Assembly (NCBI GenBank): GCA_037975125.1
Contig: CM075853.1
Coordinates: forward strand, 36,468,113-36,532,112
Origin: Latrodectus hesperus
Taxonomy: Eukaryota > Arthropoda > Arachnida > Araneae > Theridiidae
Direction: 5' to 3'
DNA: 64,000 nucleotides
Shown here piece after piece: positions 39,795 through 50,749 of the stretch (positions are counted from its first letter, which is position 1; every line of letters starts with the position of its first letter). Both the position numbers and the translations under genes were made by a program. The notes beneath the pieces are model-generated. The model saw only the letters and a list, made by a program, of their open reading frames with translations. It was not told the origin of the DNA and made no database searches.

Positions 39795-40900
39795 AATTCG
39801 TTTTTAAAATTTTCTTCCATTATTTTTAAAAGTACCACGTATTCAAATACTGAAAAGAAATTATCAATTGATCTCCATAATAACTGAAGTAAAATATGTA
39901 AAGAGCGGAAACACCTAGGACTGCCCTAAGGGACCAGGGTTGTCAGCTGCGCAACTTCATTGTGTTTTCCTTCATATTGCTTATGTGGAATCAATTACAA
40001 AGATATTTATCAACATAAATGATTTAAAAATAACACATTTTATTTTATTTACATTTTTTATCTCTGAAGTAATTTAGTAATTGATCATTAAATGGTATAC
40101 ATATTTTGTGTTTCCAGAAGGATTAATATTTTATATTTCCTGAATGACCAAGCGATTACACACTTTAGAAAACTTTATCAGTGCTTTTCAGTTTTCTTTA
40201 CCAATAAGCTGCATTGATGAAATGTAGTAAAAATGTTAATTAGAAAGGTTCATATTGAAGTCCATTTGCAGCTATTACAGTATTAAAAAATAGATTTTGT
40301 GTGAATGGTAAATTTTAAAATTGAATTTCGTTATACTTATTAATAAAATGTCTAGTTTGAATCTATAATGAGGAATAATTTACTATCAAATTACATATAG
40401 ATATGATGCACATTTTAATTTATAAAGTAAATATCTACGCATGTGTTTGAATTGATTTCATTAAGAAAGACATTAGACTGTGTGGTTCTTTAAGAAAGAC
40501 ATTAGACAATAGTGGGTGTAACATAGCCACTAAATCATCTAATTGATTTTTTGCAAAAAAAGGAAGAAATATATAAGAATATTATTTTAAATATTTACAC
40601 AAGCATAAAGTTGTAATTATAATGTATAAATACTTGATTATTTATTAAATTTCGGTTGCGTGATTCAAAATGAGTTTGAGAACGAATAGAAATTTATAAA
40701 GGTTTTTAATAAAACAATATTTTAAAACCCTTTTTAAAAAATGGAAAATTTTGAGAAAAAAAGTTTTCTGAATATTTAGATAATTTTATGGTTTGAATTT
40801 AATTTTTTTATCATTTTAGGTCTCGTTTTTTAATATCAAAATTCGAACCAATTTCTATCATTACTGATATCTTTGCGTTTGTAGAACATTTACCTAAGCA
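39795..40900. other. AT-rich DNA, nothing recognised
   Basis: TTAAGAAAGACATTAGAC occurs at 40461-40478 and again at 40490-40507, a short spaced direct repeat. A GC-richer word, CACCTAGGACTGCCCTAAGG, sits at about 39910. No gene seen. Confidence 0.6.
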
Positions 40901-40903
40901 TGC

Positions 40904-41055
40904 TTGCCTAGATAGCAGTAAAATGGTTAGCTTTCTGACTTTCTGTTTGAAAATTCGTGTGTTTGATCTCCATTCCATAAGTGGATATCTGCAGTCTCTT
41001 GGAATCCATTTTAAACTGGTAGAATGAGCTCTCGTTTGCAAAAAGAGATCGTAGA
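40904..41055 (+). repeat. SINE family A, copy 4
   Basis: GCAGTAAAATGGTTAG (A-box region, 40915-40930), GTTTGATCTCC (B-box, 40961-40971), ATAAGTGGATATCTGCAG, then the core GGAATCCATTTTAAACTGG (41001-41019). The order and spacing match copy 3. A 76-codon minus frame across it is a shadow. Confidence 0.78.
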
Positions 41056-41059
41056 CTGA

Positions 41060-42135
41060 AGCAAATGTCTACGTATCACTTCAATAAAAACGCCTAGTTT
41101 CGTGGTCAGCCCTTTCAACTTCCGTTTATATCCCGATTTCGTTTACCATTTCAGGATTGGATATTTATAGTAGTTAAAGCGTCTTTATATGGATTTTATT
41201 GCCGAGAAAAAATATCGTCTGAATAAAAAAAATTATGACTCATGCCGTGAAGAAAAAGTCGAAACCGATGTTTTGAAGCAGGATTAATTTAAGAGACAAA
41301 AGTTTTGCAGAAATGTTACTGTATTACGATACGCTAATAGAAAAACATTGTTCAAAATTCAAGGATAAACTTTTTCAGACATCTTTTTTCTGTAAAAAAC
41401 GCTATCAAATCTTGTTTAATTTATCTACTTAAACCAATAACTGATCTTTTATTTGAAGTAATTTTACTATTTTTTTCTATTCATTCATATAAATATCACT
41501 TCCAATTCCTTCAGAAGCTTTATAAAATTCCTATTACTTCGGAAAATAAGCAGAACAGGTTTTTTTAAATGTTTTTCTGGGTGTTTTCCATTATACAGAT
41601 ACACGAAGCATGCGGTTACCATAGTTGCCAATATTAATTTATCCAGCTGAGTGAGAAAAAAATTTTTAGTGCTATGTAATGAAAACTTGTTAGTCTCTTT
41701 ATGTGATGAGCCTCTCAGATTGTTAGTGAAGCATAACAGTTTAGGTCAACAACTTGTATTTTAAGTACTCTATCAAGTTTGATGCAAATTTTTAATATAT
41801 TTCTAAATGTTGAAAAAAAATCAAGTGTTTAGTCTTACGGGAGATATTTTCATAATGGGCCATTCTCTCCCGTTACTCAGGTGGAAGTCCTTGTACATCA
41901 GAGTTTCCACAGACATGTATGCAAAAATTTGAGCAGCATCTTTCTCCCATTGTTCAGGTTGAGACTGAAGCTTCTATTCTAAAGAACTCAATCCCATTAC
42001 TGCCATGATGTATAAGGAAGATAAAAGCTATATCAAAAATATTTCAAAAATCATAAATATTTTATTCGAATTTTAGAGATTAAAAAACTTTTTGATGCAA
42101 CAGAAGTGACGGAAAAATTCCAAGGATGGTTTTTG
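41060..42135. other. Mixed DNA with a diverged internal duplication
   Basis: A small GC-richer patch at 41090-41170 is followed by background. CTCTCCCGTTACTCAGGTGG (41866-41885) and TTCTCCCATTGTTCAGGTTG (about 41941-41961) are two imperfect copies about 78 bp apart, suggesting a decayed tandem or an unrecognised repeat family. Confidence 0.5.
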
Positions 42136-42139
42136 CTGT

Positions 42140-42299
42140 TATGGCAGCTGAATGCTTAGAATTCCACCTTTCTCTTTAGTAATTCTTGTGTTCATTGTTC
42201 AACAATTCGTCGGATGTGTGTAGTAGTTTGGAATCCACTTTAAATTGTACGTTCCAATCAAATATGCACATTACCATTTAGATACAAACAAACCAAACG
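42140..42299 (+). repeat. SINE family A, copy 5 (complete 3' end)
   Basis: GGCAGCTGAATGCTTAG (A-box region, 42143-42159), a decayed B-box near 42190, then the clean core GGAATCCACTTTAAATTG (42230-42247), GTTCCAATCA, and a tail ACAAACAAACCAAAC (42284-42298). The tail is the best candidate for the family's 3' end. Copy 6 starts immediately behind. Confidence 0.8.
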
Positions 42300-42465
42300 T
42301 GAGTATCACTGAATTAAGAGATAAATTGTTACACTCTCTGTCTTTTGACTCGAAATTTTGTGGTTTCCGTTCCTACCTCAAGCGTGAATGCTTATAGTCG
42401 TCTGAATCCACTTTAGTTTCTGTTCGAGTTAATATTCGTATGCTAAATGTGACCATTGCACAACC
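42300..42465 (+). repeat. SINE family A, copy 6, tandem to copy 5
   Basis: GGTTTCCGTTCC (decayed B-box, 42362-42373), CTCAAGCGTGAATGCTTATA, and the core TGAATCCACTTTAG (42403-42416). It follows copy 5 head to tail with no visible spacer, so the pair may be a dimeric transcript's copy, a nested insertion at the tail, or a local duplication. Confidence 0.72.
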
Positions 42466-42469
42466 GATT

Positions 42470-42925
42470 CCGACTGTTATTGTTTTCTTTGGTATATTTA
42501 TTTATTTTCAGATATTACTGAAAAGCTTAACAGTTTTTTTATAGAAAGGAGTCAAAATATTCGAAATATTGATTTTTTTCATTTAGAGGAATATAAATTT
42601 CAGTCAATTTCTATTTAATACTGCTTGAAACTTAGTTATCTACCTAATTATCTGTACGCATCTAACTGAAAGTAACCTATTTATTTACGGATTAATTGAT
42701 CAGTTTTAAAGATTCTTCAATCTTTAATCAGTGTATTTTAAAATTTTATTTCGACATTTCTGTAAATTTTCAAAATCGAAGTTTAGCGAATGTATGGTCA
42801 GTTTTCTGTATATATACAACGATTTGTGTTTTGTTTTGTAACTTTGATTTCAACAAATCAAAATTTAACTATATCCTGACTGATTTTTATTTTTCAATGG
42901 AGATAGCATTCATTTCATATTTGCG
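42470..42925. other. AT-rich DNA, nothing recognised
   Basis: A 104-codon plus frame begins at 42696 and ends in the next island. Its first part is Phe/Ile/Asn-rich and unrecognised. Confidence 0.6.
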
Positions 42926-42929
42926 GTTA

Positions 42930-43290
42930 AAAGGAAGCAAACTCCGTGGACGATTTTCCCTTAGCTCTGGGACAGAGGGGAAGCTTTTACGTAAAAATCC
43001 GACGTATTGATCGCCGAAAGTGAACAAAAAAACGGGATCTCAAGAAAAAGGAGCAACAACGGAAAGGGAAGAAGTGGGAGGGAGGAGGAATCCTTCTCAT
43101 CGGCGGGTGCGCAGGGGAAAACCGGAAAGGTCACTGGAAAAAGGGAACAGTTGCGCAGATACTGCTAGGCGCAATTTGTTTACACTGCAGCTCATCTGGA
43201 AAAGGGGTAGGGAAAGCAGTTCCACAAGCTCCAGGAAAAGAATGCACTTTTCTCCATGTAAATGGATTTATTGATGCACATGCTCGTATA
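42930..43290. other. GC-richer, purine-rich island
   Basis: Contains AAACTCCGTGGACGATTTTC, GGGAGGGAGGAGGAATCC (near 43076) and CATCGGCGGGTGCGCAGG (near 43099). An 84-codon plus frame (43020-43274) encodes mainly Arg, Lys, Glu and Ser, a result of purine bias, and is not called. Candidate regulatory sequence. Confidence 0.33.
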
Positions 43291-43294
43291 CAGA

Positions 43295-43780
43295 AACACT
43301 AGCTTGTGAATGATTTTATAAGACAATGCATTGCCAAGAAATGCATGAGATTTCTAGCTGCATTTGTATTTAGCATTTTTTATAGGAAGTTTATGTGAAA
43401 AAGTTTTACTTTTTAGGAAGAAAATAAATATTTCGTTCATTTATTAAATACATTTTTATCCTATAGCAAACCATTTATTGCACTTCTTTATTGCTTTATT
43501 TTTCGTTATTTATTTCTGGGTATAACGTGAAAAAATTCAATTAACTCCATCTGTACATATTGTTTGTATTAGTTTACATGATTAACCTCTTGAAAAAGCG
43601 CAGCCTTATAATCTATATAAAAATATATTTAATTTCTAATTCCATAGATTTTGTAAAAGAGAAAGAATGTTAAGATTTAATTATTTTTGAAGCAACGCTT
43701 TCTGATTTTATAGGAGTATCCTGTGCAAAATATATAGCTTATTAATCTAGGAATTTCTATAAATGTATTATTTGTTATTA
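43295..43780. other. AT-rich DNA, nothing recognised
   Basis: Background between the island and SINE copy 7. Confidence 0.65.
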
Positions 43781-43784
43781 TGAC

Positions 43785-43980
43785 CTCACAATTTGACAGC
43801 AGTAAGATTAGCATTCTAGCTTTCCATTCAATCATTCATGAGTTCGAATCCCTCTTTTTAATGTGGATATTTGCAGTGATTAGGAGTCTACCTTAAGCTG
43901 TAAATAAATCCTCTGAAGGTGATTAAATTAGCCTTCGTGCGTATATGAAAAATGGTATGTCTTAGAAAACAAATCACGTC
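43785..43980 (+). repeat. SINE family A, copy 7
   Basis: AGTAAGATTAGCATTCTAGC (decayed A-box region, 43801-43820), GTTCGAATCCC (good B-box, 43842-43852), ATGTGGATATTTGCAG, and the diverged core AGGAGTCTACCTTAAGCTG (43882-43900). The 3' part ends in AAAACAAATCACGTC (43966-43980), similar to other tails. Confidence 0.75.
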
Positions 43981-43984
43981 ACCA

Positions 43985-44455
43985 AAAATGGAAAATTAAA
44001 TAAAATCTATGTCTAATCTGCTTAGAAATGATTAGTTTAATTTTCATCAATAAAAAATCTCTTCTGAATAATGTCTTCAGAATTTAAATGTGTGTGTGTG
44101 TGATTTTTTTCCCCACGTGTATAGATTCATAAAGTTAATTTGCAAATGACGTGGAGCTTTAAACATAATTTTTTTAAAATTTAAACTATGAAATATGTTG
44201 CCACATCTTGTTACCCAGCCGAAGATTCTGTTTTTAACATAAAAAATGTTTCAGAAAAACTTTCTCTTCATAAAAAAAACAAGGTATTCTTAAATTTTAC
44301 AAATTTTTTTAAATTTATATATTTTATTAACAGAAAGCGCGTTAATTTAATCTGAATAATCTTCAGTAAAAATTCCTCTAATTGTGTTTTTAGTGGAATT
44401 TAGACAAGTGTCAAGTCTATTGAGAGTTTTATTTAACGTGACTGTTTTATCCTTT
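43985..44455. other. AT-rich DNA, nothing recognised
   Basis: Includes a short TG run near 44091-44102 and otherwise A/T runs. Confidence 0.65.
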
Positions 44456-44459
44456 CTTA

Positions 44460-44940
44460 ACCCACAGACTATATATATATATGTATTCGCTAGATATGAT
44501 TTTCGGCAATCTGACAGAACAGCTGTGTTTGAGTCTCAGGAGGTGGTAAAAAAGAATGTCTTCCGCATATTAAAAAATTCTGCCTAAAAAGGAGATCCCG
44601 GGTCTATGACCGTTTAATAGTTTTTTGTCTGAATCTCAATTTTATGTATATAGTTTTTTTCGTGTGCCTGCGACACTTGGCTGTAATAATTCACGCCAAA
44701 TCTCTCTCATACATATATTACCTGTAATTTATATTAAGTTCCCACGCATCCCGTGGCGTGAGGGAGAAAGTATTGCATCGCTTCATTTTGCTCTTCGCCA
44801 AAAATCTCAACCTTCCGCATTCCGTACTGGCAAACTCCTATTCATTTGTTTTTCAGTTGCAGTGCGAATCGGCTCGATGGAGGCATGTAAAGCTGAAGAA
44901 ATGAAAAAAACATTTTTTCATAGTTTTTCTCTTTGAATCA
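44460..44940. other. GC-richer island, function unknown
   Basis: Contains AGGAGATCCCGGGTCTATGA (near 44590), CACGCATCCCGTGGCGTGAG (44742-44761) and GAATCGGCTCGATGGAGGCA (44866-44885). A 103-codon plus frame (44625-44936) has no domain I recognise. Possible exon or regulatory element. Confidence 0.35.
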
Positions 44941-44944
44941 GCCG

Positions 44945-45600
44945 TTTCTTAAGATGTATTTAATTCGTTGTTTTTTGTAAAGATAGTTGAAAAATACTTT
45001 TTTTTTGTAGGAGGGATAATTTAGAAGGCCTTTCTTTTTATTAATTTCGAGTTTTATTTTCAACACCTGAGTACTTACTTTTTTATGAGTTTTGAGGTAA
45101 TTATGAATTATGCCTAGTACATATAACTAAAATATTAAATATTGGTGGAAGTTGATACCAGAAGATTTATAAATGTATAGTAATTCTTCACTGTGTAATA
45201 TAATATATTTTATTCTTAATTCTTAGGTTTATTATGTATATAATAAATCTAAGAATTAACAAAAATAAAATGTATTTTAAATCTCTAAATGTCTATGATT
45301 TCATAATTATTTAGGCATTTTTTTACCTGGAATCAAATTTTCATTTGCTTTTGAGTTGCGAATAATTATTAGCTTCTTTTTACTATTTTCGTAAGAAATG
45401 CGCGTTGATTGGCTTATGTAGAACAGTTCTCAAAATGGATCGTAATTCCATAACAATATCCTGCGTATCTACGCATATGCGCTGTTATAATTGCTCAGAT
45501 GAATTAGAAACAACAATGAAACTAATTATTTATTTAATGTCTTTTATTTAATGATACCTGTTTATACGCTAGTCCTTCAAAACATTATTTTTCTTATTAT
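44945..45600. other. AT-rich DNA with one strong hairpin
   Basis: No gene. The inverted repeat at 45216-45259 is listed separately. Confidence 0.65.
45216..45259. repeat. Hairpin with 20-bp arms and 4-nt loop
   Basis: TTAATTCTTAGGTTTATTAT (45216-45235) and ATAATAAATCTAAGAATTAA (45240-45259) pair along the full 20 nt with a single G-T position. Weak pairing continues outward with AAAATAAAAT-type words on the right. Tight, near-perfect palindromes like this arise from small inverted duplications or palindromic miniature elements. Confidence 0.9.
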
Positions 45601-45609
45601 TCTACCCTT

Positions 45610-46145
45610 GAACTGAGAAAAGTAAACAAATTTGATAGAGGATGGGGGAGGTTAAATCCTCTCCACCTCTTCTACTGCTTTCAACGATCACAATCGCAAC
45701 TATATTTGATATGAAGTGGAAGATGCGCAGAACCTCGTGGAAGAGGGGCACAAAGACAGGCGTGTGTCTCCACCAATTCCACTTCATATTTCCACAGAGA
45801 TTTAACGAGATATTAATGTCTTTATGAGACTGTTTTTTCTTTTTCTTCTGTGTGCCGTGTACTCTCTGGCGCAGTAACAATTATTTTATCGATGTAAATA
45901 GCGTTCTCCAATGACAATCCGTGATGAGAAATTCCTCCCCCCCCGACTCTCCTACAGTTGATGCTGCTGGCATCTAGAGATAGAGCTGGTAGAAAAATAG
46001 ATTCGGATATGGAGAAGAATAAACAAGTTTGTAAGAAGACGGTTGTGTATATCAACCGATGTGTTGCTAGGGACGTCGCGAAGACGGAGTAATTGTAACA
46101 GGTGGAAGCTATTGTTATGCAAGAGCTGTAAAACGACTTTTCTTT
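45610..46145. other. GC-richer island, function unknown
   Basis: Contains ATGCGCAGAACCTCGTGG (near 45723), CTCCCCCCCCGACTCTCC (near 45935) and GGGACGTCGCGAAGACGG (near 46069). Minus-strand frames of 92 (45880-45602) and 108 codons (46148-45822) overlap in different frames and are not recognised. Confidence 0.35.
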
Positions 46146-46149
46146 CATT

Positions 46150-48195
46150 TTACAGATTTTATGTGAAATTAATTTTGATCAGTTCAATTTTTATGCTAGT
46201 GACATGCTACCTTTAGTGGGGAATTAAAAAAAATAACGGTTTTATTTCTTTTTAAGAAAATGGTTTTAAATATTGCACAAAAATATACTATTTTCCTAAA
46301 TAAAATGTAAAAAAAAACTTTTGTAAAAATTATTCGGTTGATAACTCTTAAAGTCATGATCTCTAGATCAAGCATTTCCTACATTTTTACGGCAATATAC
46401 TTTTAAAATACGCTAAGTTAATAAGTTTTAAATACGTCACTAAGAAACCTACTTATATCCTGATAATAAAAATTAACTCTTGACAGTTGTTTTGTTTTAC
46501 TAAGGAAACTTTCGATTTATAAATAATAATTTATTGGAACAAATTAAAAAATATTTTCTCAGTTAAGCAAAACTATTAAAAATTATCTGCTGGTAATTTA
46601 GAAATATGTAGTCCATAATCTAAGGAAATCCCTAATTAGAAATGAACGCTGACCGCAATCCAAATTGCCTTCAAAAAGCCCTTCCAGAAAGCAAATACGA
46701 AGTGTAAAAAATCTTACAACAGCTTCCATGTCTGAAGTTTCCCACTATGCTATATCAAGAGGGGTTCCAGAGTCCTATAATTTACAGTTAGAATTCTGAT
46801 TTTAGATTCTTACTTTTCCAGAAATTTTCTAAGTTCCCCATATATTTTGTTTTTACATCTGATCAGTTTGTCAGCGTTCTTTTGTTCAATGAAATGGATC
46901 AGATATTTTCATTATTGCGCCTGTATTTCTCCTTTCATTGGGGAGTGCTGAAAATCAACGAAATTAATAAAGAGAAGAATGTTGTGATTTCATGTCTCAA
47001 AGTAGTGGTGTTTTTTTCGCAAAGTTAGGTAGTAGGAGAATTAACTAAAAAGCCATGTCATAAAAAATAATTCTTCAAAGGAAAATCGTTTGGTATATTT
47101 TCAGAACTCAGAGGTTATTCGAAAACTTCATATTTTTTTCAAGCATTAACTGCTCAAGTCTTCGTCAAAATAAAATATAAGTATTATTTTCCTTAGAGAA
47201 ATAAAATAATTGTAATAGAACATAAACGCAGTAGAACACTTGATGGAACAATGAAAAAATATAAAAAAGGAAGATTTCTAGATGAGATAAGCTAGTCTAC
47301 TACACATAAAAAATCAATCTTACTTATTTGAAGTAAAATGTAATCAAAAAACAACCATAAAACCTATTGAACTCAACAAAAATATCTCCTCGATATATAG
47401 CATTAACAGAATGAGCATAGATTGAAGAATGTTCATTTGCTTACGTTGCCATCTTGTCGGGTGTAAAATGATTTGATTTTTAGGATATATTTTGGTTTTT
47501 TTTTTTTAAAATTATATGATTACATAATAAATTGCATATTTAATTATTAAATTTCAAATAAAACAAGTATGATTTAAACTAGCCGAAAATATATCCTCTA
47601 AATTTCTTAATTGTTTGTATCGAATTATATTTTCAGGTTGTATTTTTCTTAGATTAAAAAAATATTTATTTTTTAATTCTAATTTTTCACAAGGCACACA
47701 TTTCTATTTATGTCAGATAATTTAAGGTAGGTTATTGTAAGATATTCTTTCAAATTTATATTACTAAATAAATGACATGTAATTTAAGTCGTTTTAATAA
47801 TAAAATTTTATCAACTCATTTGTTAATATGTATAAATCATTTTTTTTTTAAATTTATTTGTGCTATTCTTGAGTAAAGGCCAATAGTTTAATGATTTTAT
47901 CCTGTGCAGTTCATGCAAAAATTACGCTGATATATTTTCTTAAAAAAGAAAATTGCAAGTAGTTGATTAAATTGTTTTAGCTTATTGTAATTTCTTAGTA
48001 TTCTCTCTCTTAGTGATTTTATAAGTAAAATTATGTCAAAAATCCTATTTCATCAATATCTACAAAATTTATTCTAAATTAAAAAATACTTCAAAAATGT
48101 TCATCATATTTATTCCTTTGCAAATCGCTTTTGCCCCAAACTTCACTAGTCAAAATACTGCTCAGTATTTGTTTTGTCTGAATATAAATAAGACT
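46150..48195. other. AT-rich DNA, nothing recognised
   Basis: A patch at 46645-46780 is a little GC-richer (CGCTGACCGCAATCC). No frame, repeat end or RNA gene seen. Confidence 0.62.
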
Positions 48196-48199
48196 CTTG

Positions 48200-48930
48200 G
48201 TTTTTAGACCCTAGCAACAAGGGGATGAAATGATGAAAAAAGCAAACACCCTCACTTCCTCCCATCCGCTCTCTCTCTCTTCTGATCCCTTTAACATTCT
48301 TCCAGCGGGGGAGGATGGAGTGAAGAGCGTCATTCCTAAGCGGATCTTTCTCTCGCTACACATTGTCAATGCATGGCTGGTGCTCTCTCCACCCCTACCA
48401 AATTTGCATGGCCGTAAACAACCTCCGAATCGCGCATACGTATTCATACGGATTTTTTATACACCGTTTATTTCTTATTATATTTTTGTGCCTTATCCAT
48501 AATTGCTCGCACATTTGCATTGCATTCAGGGAATCAGACATGGAAAAAGCTTTTTTAAAGAAGAAAATAAAGGATTTGAGAAAAAAATGTGTTTTTTTTT
48601 TTCCTGTTAAGGTCAGGGAACGTGGAAGTATGCGGCGGTTGTGTGAATGCATGCTCTTCTCATCGTGCAGCCTGGCTGGTCAAAAAGCTTCAGATTCGTC
48701 GAAACTGGTTTACTGGCAAAATTAACCACTACTTACTTACTGCCGCTTCTTGGGATATTTCTCTTCTCCCTCCCTTCCCCTGCTCATTCCGCAAATTCCT
48801 TCCATTTAAATCGCATCGCTGCCATTTTCATTCAAGTTTTGGAGTTCCAATGACTTCTGGGAAACTATTAGCGTGAAACTTCCTCTCTCTGACCTCACAG
48901 CTTCCCTCACATGCATACCTGGCGATTCAA
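48200..48930. other. GC-richer island, function unknown
   Basis: About 730 bp. Contains TTGCATGGCCGTAAACAACC (48404-48423), in which GTAAACAA is a forkhead-type word, and ATGCGGCGGTTGTGTGAATG (near 48630). Overlapping frames on both strands (up to 120 codons, 48363-48725 plus) contradict one another and match nothing I know. I regard this as the strongest candidate among the islands for conserved regulatory sequence, on composition alone. Confidence 0.37.
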
Positions 48931-48939
48931 AAATTATTG

Positions 48940-49500
48940 ATTACTTTTTTTTCTCTCTCTGGATCGATGGAAAGATGTCTTCAGTTAAGCATTTAATGAC
49001 CCTTTTGTATTCATTGCTTGCCCAAAAAAACTTTATTATACATTCTTTGTAAAGTAAAGGGTTATAAAACAAAGTGAACCTATTCTTTCTAAGGATTTTA
49101 ATTAATTTTGTTACTTTCGCGTCATAAGGAAGGTAAACTCTCAAGCATCTCTTTACTCGATTTAGACATTTATTTACTCGATATATTTCGAATTCTAATT
49201 AGCATGATGTATAAATGTATTCAATATCGCTAAATTAAAAGCATTTTTTTTTTCATTTTAAAATTCTTTCAGTGAACTGAGAGCCGTATAAGTCTTCGTT
49301 GTTAAATCTTATTTAAAAAGTTAGATTTTCAGAATTATGTAAAATAAACTCAGAAAGATAGTCTGACAGCTAACAAAAATAATCATGTGGACGTTTATAG
49401 AATAGGTTTCCAAAATATCTGAGGAATGACGGAGTTGAACTATCTTATGCTAGTCGCTTAAAAGAATTCAAAAATTAATACAATTTCGTAATTATAGTTG
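48940..49500. other. AT-rich DNA, nothing recognised
   Basis: Background. A 67-codon minus frame (49144-48941) is not recognised. Confidence 0.62.
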
Positions 49501-49506
49501 TTGAAC

Positions 49507-49672
49507 AGGCGGCTGAATAATTCACTCTCTGGATTTCAACAACTTGAGTGTTCGATCCCCGACTCGGGATTGGATTTTTTAAGTATGTCCTAATCTAGTT
49601 AAAACTACAAGTCCTGACAGAATTATCCCTCGTGTGATAAAAATCATCGTAAAATGACAAGCCAACAGAACT
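49507..49672 (+). repeat. SINE family A, copy 8
   Basis: GGCGGCTGAATAATTCAC (A-box region, near 49509-49526), GTTCGATCCCC (good B-box, 49550-49560) and GACTCGGGATTGGATTTTTT keep the order of the family. The core has decayed to CCTAATCTAGTTAAAAC (49589-49605). The tail region reads GACAAGCCAACAGAAC (about 49656-49670). Confidence 0.7.
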
Positions 49673-49674
49673 AA

Positions 49675-50095
49675 TTCTTTATCGACATTTCTCATATTGT
49701 GGCAAATATTTTGAAGTGAATACCTGTTAAATCTATGAGAATTACTATTTTCCTAAATTTTTCTGCGCTCAAAATGTGAAACCTAACCTGATTTATAGGA
49801 GTATCGCTTCAGATGTGGTAAGTGTTACGAATTCCCTTCAAATCTATCTTATCTTCATTGTTTTTTGGTATAAACTGAATGGTATAAACAATGGAAAATA
49901 CACAACATAATTTCTAATATACAAAACATTCAATAAATTTTGCCAAGCTTAATTTATCTTTTCACTTATCTGTAGGGATTTCTATATCTTGATTGATTAC
50001 AAGATTATTTTTTTAAATTAATCTTCCCAGTAGTTGAGTAAAAAAAGAGTTTCAGTGATTTTTTACTTAAATGCTGGTATTAGAAAAACGAAGAA
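49675..50095. other. AT-rich DNA, nothing recognised
   Basis: Background between SINE copy 8 and the next island. Confidence 0.62.
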
Positions 50096-50099
50096 AAAA

Positions 50100-50745
50100 A
50101 TCTCTCTGCTATCTTACGTTTGGTTTTCATTAATAGAGCTTCAACTCGAATGAAAGGGAAAGACGAGAATAGCGCCTAAGAAATACGCTTAAATTCTCTC
50201 CTGTATTTAATCCACTCTATAGTAACAACTGAACAGTGTATGTATTTCCTGTGAAAAAGAGGGGGGGATTGCATTTTCTCTTTAGGTAAAGGAGGGAGGG
50301 GAGGGGGAATCGGATAAACTCCCTTTTAAAGAGATTGAGACTGTTGAAATTGGAAAGGAGAAAGGTGAAGAAGGGAATTCTGAAAACCGCTTTTATATAA
50401 GTTGAATGAACCGGAGTTTGTTAGCGCTCTCTTACCTGCCCGCCCTTCTCTCCCCCTCCCTCGTAAAAGGTATCGTTTGCGATTCTCTCTCCTCTCGCTC
50501 AATTGAAGATGATTTCATTCAGAAAATTCCGAAGGGATGCGGGAGATAAAAGGATGCGCTTGGTCACATCACTTGATGCGTCCAATAGGCGATTTCGTTT
50601 CGCTTATCGCGCTCCTTCTCTTTCGATCAAAACACCCCAGAGAATTGTTTTCAGAACATTTTATTTGTCACTGCTTCTCAAGAAAATGAAACGAGTTTCT
50701 GGAGACTGCTTGCAATTTGCTACTTAAAACTACCTAAGAAATCAA
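50100..50745. other. GC-richer island with strand-asymmetric tracts
   Basis: A G-rich tract (GGAGGGAGGGGAGGGGGAAT near 50291) is followed by a C/T-rich tract (CCTGCCCGCCCTTCTCTCCC near 50435). A 74-codon plus frame (50503-50727) is Arg/Phe-rich and not recognised. CTTTTATATAAGTTG near 50391 resembles a TATA box but no transcript can be attached to it. Confidence 0.35.
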
Positions 50746-50749
50746 AATT

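Noticed and set aside
43020..43274. 84-codon Arg/Lys/Glu/Ser-rich frame resembling a nuclear protein tail
   Set aside because: Composition follows the purine-rich DNA; no neighbouring exon, promoter or family match.
48211..48876. Cluster of overlapping frames on both strands, up to 120 codons
   Set aside because: At least four frames compete over the same bases and none shows a domain, so they reflect few stops in GC-richer DNA.
50391..50405. TATA-box-like CTTTTATATAAGTTG as a promoter
   Set aside because: TATA words are everywhere in this AT-rich DNA and no gene starts downstream.
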